Assembly: GCA_044508265.1 (NCBI GenBank)
Contig: JBIQIB010000163.1
Coordinates: 1 to 7,086 of the forward strand
Direction: 5' to 3'
Origin: JAEZDP01 sp044508265
GTDB taxonomy: Bacteria; Acidobacteriota; Vicinamibacteria; Vicinamibacterales; Vicinamibacteraceae
DNA: 7,086 nucleotides
Within the stretch, counting starts at the first letter, position 1. Every line of letters starts with the position of its first letter. Position numbers and translations under genes: made by a program. Below the pieces are notes generated by a model, which did no database searches, was not told the origin of the DNA, and saw only the letters and a list, made by a program, of their open reading frames with translations. This document shows positions 3,579 through 7,086 of this stretch, in pieces.

Positions 3579-6500
3579 ATGTTCATCGAACTCCACGCCG
3601 CTTCGGCGTTCTCGTTCCTCGACGGCGCGTCGCTGCCCGAGACGCTCGTCGCACGCGCGGCCGCGCTCGACATGCCGGCGGTGGCCATCCTCGATCGCGA
3701 TGGCCTCTACGGGGCGCCGCGGGCCCATCAGGCGGCGAAGGCGGCAGGCGTGCGGGCGCTGGTCGGCGCGGAGCTCACCATCCGCACGGGGACGATGTCC
3801 GACGGCCCGCCACGTCCGGCGCGGGGGGCACGGGGGCAGATTGATGGCGTCCTGCGGCCGCCGCTCCTGTGGCGGCTTCCGGTGCTCGTCGAGTCGAGCG
3901 AGGGCTACCGCACGCTCTGCCGGCTGATCACGAAGATGAAGCTGTCGGCGCCCAAGGGCCAGGGCGCCCTGACGCTCGACGACCTCGAAGGCCAGACGCG
4001 CGGGCTCGTGGCGCTCGTCGGCCGTGCCGTGCTCGCCGTCGAGCGGCATGGCGTCGGCGGGCTGCTCGATCAGCTCGTGGGTCTCTTCGGCCGTGGCCAG
4101 GTGTACGTCGAGCTGCAGCGGCACCTCACGCGCGACGAGGCGGCCGATGGGCGCATCCTGCAGTCGCTGGCCGAGGCCTTCAAGGTGCCGGTCGTGGCGA
4201 CCAACGGCGTGCGGTTCGCGACGCCGGACGACCGTCCGCTGTACGACGTGCTCACGTGCATCCGCCACGGCACGACGCTGGCGGAGGCGGGGCGGCGCCT
4301 GGCGGCCAATGCCGAGCGCTACCTGAAGTCGCCCGCGCAGATGGCGGCGCTCTTCCGCGATCGCCCCGACGCGCTGCACGGCGTGCGCGAGCTGTCCGAC
4401 CGGCTCCAGTTCACGCTGGCCGACCTCGGCTACCGGTTCCCCGACTATCCCGTGCCTCACGGCGAGACGCAGATCAGCTTCCTGCGGCGCATCACCGACG
4501 CGGGCGCGCGCTGGCGGTACCGGCCGTATCACGAGCGCGCGCAGCGGCAGGTGGCGCGTGAGCTCGACCTCATCGAACAGCTGGACCTCGCCGGGTACTT
4601 CCTGATCGTCTGGGACCTGGTCAACTTCTGCCGGCGCCACGACATCCTCGTGCAGGGCCGTGGCTCGGCGGCCAACAGCGCCGTCTGCTACAGCCTCGGC
4701 ATCACGGCCGTCGACCCGGTGGGCATGGAGCTGCTCTTCGAGCGGTTCCTCTCGGCGGAGCGCGGGGAGTGGCCCGACATCGACCTCGACCTGCCGAGCG
4801 GCGACCGGCGCGAGCGCGTCATCCAGTACGTGTTCGAGCGGTACGGTCCGCGGGGCGCGGCCATGACGGCCAACGTCATCACCTACAGGGGCCGCAGTGC
4901 GGCACGCGAGGTGGGGAAGGTGCTCGGCTGCCCGCCGGCGCTCGTCGATCGGCTGGCGCGGCACGTCAGCCCGTTCGAGTGGCGCGACCCCGCCGACACG
5001 ATGGCCAGGCACCTGCGCGAGGCGGGTGCCGACGCCGATGCGCCGCAGATCCGTCACTTCGCGGACCTGTGGGTGCGGATGCAGGACATCCCGCGGCATC
5101 TCGGGCAGCACTCGGGCGGCATGGTCGTGTGTCAGGGGCGGCTCGACGAGGTGGTGCCGCTCGAGAACGCCAGCATGCCCAACCGCGTGGTGGTGCAGTG
5201 GGACAAGGACGACTGCGCCGACATGGGCATCGTGAAGGTCGACCTGCTGGGGCTCGGCATGCTGGCCGTGCTGCAGGAGGCCATCACCGTCGTCAACGCG
5301 GACGTGCCGCCGGAGGCGCCGCCGCGCGTCGACCTCGCGCACCTGCCGCAGGACGATCCCGATGTCTACCGGATGCTGCAGGAGGCCGACACGGTCGGCC
5401 TGTTCCAGGTGGAGTCGCGCGCCCAGATGGCGACGCTGCCGCGGCTCCGGCCGCGGACCTTCTACGACATCGTCGTGCAGGTGGCGCTCATCCGGCCGGG
5501 CCCCATCGTGGGGCAGATGGTGCACCCGTACCTGCGCCGCCGGAAAGGTGAGGAAGCGGTGACGTATGCGCATCCGTCGCTCGAGCCGATCCTCGCGCGC
5601 ACGCTGGGCGTGCCGCTCTTCCAGGAGCAGCTGCTGCGCATGGCGATGGCGGTGGCCGGCTTCTCCGGTGGCGAGGCCGAGGAACTGCGCCGCGCGATGG
5701 GGTTCAAGCGATCCGAGGCGCGGATGCGGGCCATCGAGCAGCGGCTGCGCGACGGGATGGCGCGCAACGGGATCACCGGCGCGACGGCCGACGCCATCGT
5801 GCTGTCGATCACGTCGTTTGCGCTCTACGGCTTCCCGGAATCGCACGCGGCGAGCTTCGCGCTGCTGGTCTATGCGAGCGCGTACCTGAAGGCACACTAC
5901 CCGGCGGCCTTCTTCGCCGCGCTGCTCAACAACCAGCCGCTCGGCTTCTACCACCCCGCCACGCTGATCAAGGACGCCCAGCGGCACGGCGTGCGCTTCA
6001 CGCCGGTGGACGTGCAGGTCTCGAAGTGGAAGTGCGTCATCGAGGACGCCGGCGCCGTGCGCCTCGGCTTCTGCATGGTGCAGGGCCTCAGGGAGGAAGT
6101 GGGGAGACGGATGGAAAAGGTAGGGACGGCCCTCCGGGCCGTCCGACACGACCAGCACGCTGACGGCGGCGCCGTCCGCCACGACGACCCGCCGACGTCC
6201 TGTCCCAAGTGCGGCGGCGACGACCCGTCGATGATCGAGGTCGAGGCCGCGGCAGGGACGTGGGAGGCCTACTGCAACGTCTGCGCGCACGACTGGCGCG
6301 GCGGCGTGTCGGCGGCCGCCTCCGCATCGACGGCGTCGAATGCGCCGGCCGTGGCTGCCGCGTCAGCTGCGTCAGCCGCGACGGCCGCGTCAGCCGCCGA
6401 GGTTCACATGCCATCGGATCCCGCGCGGCCGCGGTTCCGGTCGGTGGACGACCTCGTCGCGCAGACAGGACTCCGCCGTGACGAGTTGAACCGCCTCGCG

Positions 6501-7086
6501 AGCATCGGCGCGCTCAACAGCCTGGGATACGACAGGCGCGCGGCCCTGTGGGAGGCCGAGCGTGCGGCGCGGCCGGCGGCCGATCTGTTCACGGCGCTCG
6601 AGGCCGAAGGGGTGGCGCCGGTGGCGGTGCAGCCGTCGCAGGCCGCGGCCCCGGCACGCGAGGCTGGCGCCTCGGACGTGCGGCCCGGATCGCCGCTGGT
6701 GCCGATGACGCCCGTCGAGCGGCTCACGGCCGACTACGACGGCACCGGCGTCACGCTCGGCCCGCACCCCATGGCGCTGCACCGGCGCGACCTGAGCCTG
6801 CGCGGCGTCCTGCGCTCCGATCAGCTGCCGCGCACGCGCGCGGGGCGCCGGGTGCGCGTGGCCGGCGCGGTCATCACCAGGCAGCGTCCGGGCACGGCCA
6901 AGGGGATGGTCTTCCTCACGCTCGAGGACGAGGTCGGCCTCACCAACGTGATCGTCCGGCCCGACGTCTTCGACCGCCAGCGCGTGCTCATCGTCGAGGC
7001 GCCGTTCCTGCTCGTGGAGGGCGTGCTGCAGCAGCAGGAAGGCGTGACGGCGGTGCGGGCGGAGCGCGTGGCCGACCTGCATGCGG
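3579..7086 (+). CDS. dnaE2: Error-prone DNA polymerase DnaE2 (ImuC), 3' end cut by the window
   Basis: Alpha-subunit-type C-family polymerase for mutagenic translesion synthesis with ImuA and ImuB. The frame is open for 1169 codons to the edge; probably only a few C-terminal codons are missing. Order: a PHP-like domain from residue 2 (E-L-H-A-A-S at 4-9, D-R-D-G at 39-42, both missing the usual second His ligand, so metal catalysis is unlikely); G-R-G-S-A-A-N-S at 360-367; catalytic P-D-I-D-L-D with D400 and D402; Q-H-S-G-G at 510-514; third catalytic D555 in V-D-L-L-G-L; Y-G-F-P-E-S-H-A-A-S-F-A at 750-761; helix-hairpin-helix region interrupted after about residue 844 by a zinc-ribbon-bearing insertion; resumption at F953; OB fold from about 1090. 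The start is chosen because M-F-I-E-L-H matches the family N-terminus, although no ribosome site is seen. It lies 133 bases after imuB in the same orientation. Confidence 0.93.
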   Translation, partial: MFIELHAASAFSFLDGASLPETLVARAAALDMPAVAILDRDGLYGAPRAHQAAKAAGVRALVGAELTIRTGTMSDGPPRPARGARGQIDGVLRPPLLWRLPVLVESSEGYRTLCRLITKMKLSAPKGQGALTLDDLEGQTRGLVALVGRAVLAVERHGVGGLLDQLVGLFGRGQVYVELQRHLTRDEAADGRILQSLAEAFKVPVVATNGVRFATPDDRPLYDVLTCIRHGTTLAEAGRRLAANAERYLKSPAQMAALFRDRPDALHGVRELSDRLQFTLADLGYRFPDYPVPHGETQISFLRRITDAGARWRYRPYHERAQRQVARELDLIEQLDLAGYFLIVWDLVNFCRRHDILVQGRGSAANSAVCYSLGITAVDPVGMELLFERFLSAERGEWPDIDLDLPSGDRRERVIQYVFERYGPRGAAMTANVITYRGRSAAREVGKVLGCPPALVDRLARHVSPFEWRDPADTMARHLREAGADADAPQIRHFADLWVRMQDIPRHLGQHSGGMVVCQGRLDEVVPLENASMPNRVVVQWDKDDCADMGIVKVDLLGLGMLAVLQEAITVVNADVPPEAPPRVDLAHLPQDDPDVYRMLQEADTVGLFQVESRAQMATLPRLRPRTFYDIVVQVALIRPGPIVGQMVHPYLRRRKGEEAVTYAHPSLEPILARTLGVPLFQEQLLRMAMAVAGFSGGEAEELRRAMGFKRSEARMRAIEQRLRDGMARNGITGATADAIVLSITSFALYGFPESHAASFALLVYASAYLKAHYPAAFFAALLNNQPLGFYHPATLIKDAQRHGVRFTPVDVQVSKWKCVIEDAGAVRLGFCMVQGLREEVGRRMEKVGTALRAVRHDQHADGGAVRHDDPPTSCPKCGGDDPSMIEVEAAAGTWEAYCNVCAHDWRGGVSAAASASTASNAPAVAAASAASAATAASAAEVHMPSDPARPRFRSVDDLVAQTGLRRDELNRLASIGALNSLGYDRRAALWEAERAARPAADLFTALEAEGVAPVAVQPSQAAAPAREAGASDVRPGSPLVPMTPVERLTADYDGTGVTLGPHPMALHRRDLSLRGVLRSDQLPRTRAGRRVRVAGAVITRQRPGTAKGMVFLTLEDEVGLTNVIVRPDVFDRQRVLIVEAPFLLVEGVLQQQEGVTAVRAERVADLHA
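6120..6144 (+). repeat. REP-like palindromic element, copy 3, inside dnaE2
   Basis: Identical to copy 1: GTAG, GGACGGCCC, TCC, GGGCCGTCC. Its GTAG begins exactly on codon 848, and it is translated V-G-T-A-L-R-A-V plus the first base of R856, a different frame from the imuB copy. It stands at the left edge of the zinc-ribbon insertion. Confidence 0.88.
6162..6176. repeat. Small hairpin, possible degenerate REP partner
   Basis: GACGGC-GGC-GCCGTC is a perfect 6-bp stem 17 bases after REP copy 3. Its arms match the outer arms of the REP, and it is followed by CGCCAC where an inverted REP would have CCTAC. It could be the decayed second half of an inverted REP pair (REPIN/BIME). In such GC-rich coding DNA chance is also possible. 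Confidence 0.35.
6360..6395 (+). repeat. Four 9-bp repeats in the Ala/Ser linker of dnaE2
   Basis: GCGTCAGCT, GCGTCAGCC, GCGACGGCC and GCGTCAGCC stand in tandem, in frame, encoding A-S-A, A-S-A, A-T-A, A-S-A. The pattern suggests growth of the linker by slippage, in whole codons so the polymerase frame is safe. Confidence 0.8.

Larger units (their letters stand above)
6111..6434 (+). other. Insertion in dnaE2 encoding a zinc-ribbon-like module
   Basis: In the family, the block ending G-L-R-E-E-V-G-R-R (836-844) normally runs within a few residues into F-R-S-V-D-D-L (from 953). Here about 105 residues intervene. They hold the REP-derived peptide (848-856), then C875-P-K-C878, 20 residues, and C899-N-V-C902-A-H-D-W, a four-cysteine zinc-ribbon pattern, followed by an Ala/Ser-rich linker (about 908-943). 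The frame is kept throughout. The zinc binding is inferred from the cysteine spacing. Confidence 0.75.

Noticed and set aside
1697..3688. A 663-codon minus-strand open frame opposite imuB
   Set aside because: Low-complexity shadow of imuB without recognisable domains or ribosome site.
3794..3845. GC-rich stretch in the PHP region of dnaE2 (peptide S-D-G-P-P-R-P-A-R-G) suspected to be another REP copy
   Set aside because: No GTAG head and no 9-bp stem can be formed; it is at most a small lineage-specific loop.
3480..6290. A 936-codon open frame on the minus strand opposite dnaE2, with His/Arg/Gln-rich product
   Set aside because: It mirrors dnaE2 codon structure in very GC-rich DNA, has no domain, and conflicts with a clear DnaE2 on the other strand.

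Overview
The window is very GC-rich, double-stranded bacterial chromosome. It carries an inducible-mutagenesis (mutasome) operon, imuA-imuB-dnaE2, reading rightward, and a divergent gene for a PEP-CTERM secreted protein at the left edge. The short Y-family-like ImuB, the RecA-like ImuA with a GPRSSGRS loop, the DRDG-type DnaE2, the PEP-CTERM tail and the repeated GTAG hairpins together suggest an Acidobacteriota genome, perhaps Vicinamibacteria. That placement is recalled from family resemblance and was not tested by a search.

Layout. 24-725 (minus) encodes a 233-residue DUF4114-like PEP-CTERM protein. Its start is set by an AGGAG site and by a good sigma-54 type promoter at 765-781. The 332-base divergent spacer (726-1057) holds that promoter, several inverted repeats and a sigma-70-like promoter for the mutasome. 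imuA (1058-1825) and imuB (1835-3445) are tightly coupled: the imuB ribosome site overlaps the imuA stop. A 133-base gap of tetranucleotide repeat and polypyrimidine tract precedes dnaE2 (3579 to beyond the right edge), which has no visible Shine-Dalgarno sequence. dnaE2 is open from its ATG to the last base and probably lacks only its last few codons.

How the genes work together. In characterised bacteria ImuA and ImuB act with the error-prone polymerase DnaE2 (ImuC) in SOS-induced translesion synthesis. ImuB is a catalytically dead Y-family hub, ImuA a RecA-like partner, and DnaE2 the polymerase. DnaE2 here keeps its three catalytic aspartates (D400, D402, D555). No convincing LexA box was found. 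The PEP-CTERM gene looks unrelated in function and would be sorted by an exosortase encoded elsewhere.

Most unusual content. A 25-bp REP-like element (GTAG head plus a 9-bp stem with TCC loop) occurs three times, each time in contact with a coding sequence. One copy supplies the stop codon of the PEP-CTERM gene, one is translated in frame inside ImuB, and one is translated in a different frame inside DnaE2. One copy carries a compensatory stem change. In DnaE2 the element lies at the left edge of a roughly 105-residue insertion that splits the helix-hairpin-helix region and carries a four-cysteine zinc-ribbon-like module followed by an Ala/Ser linker.
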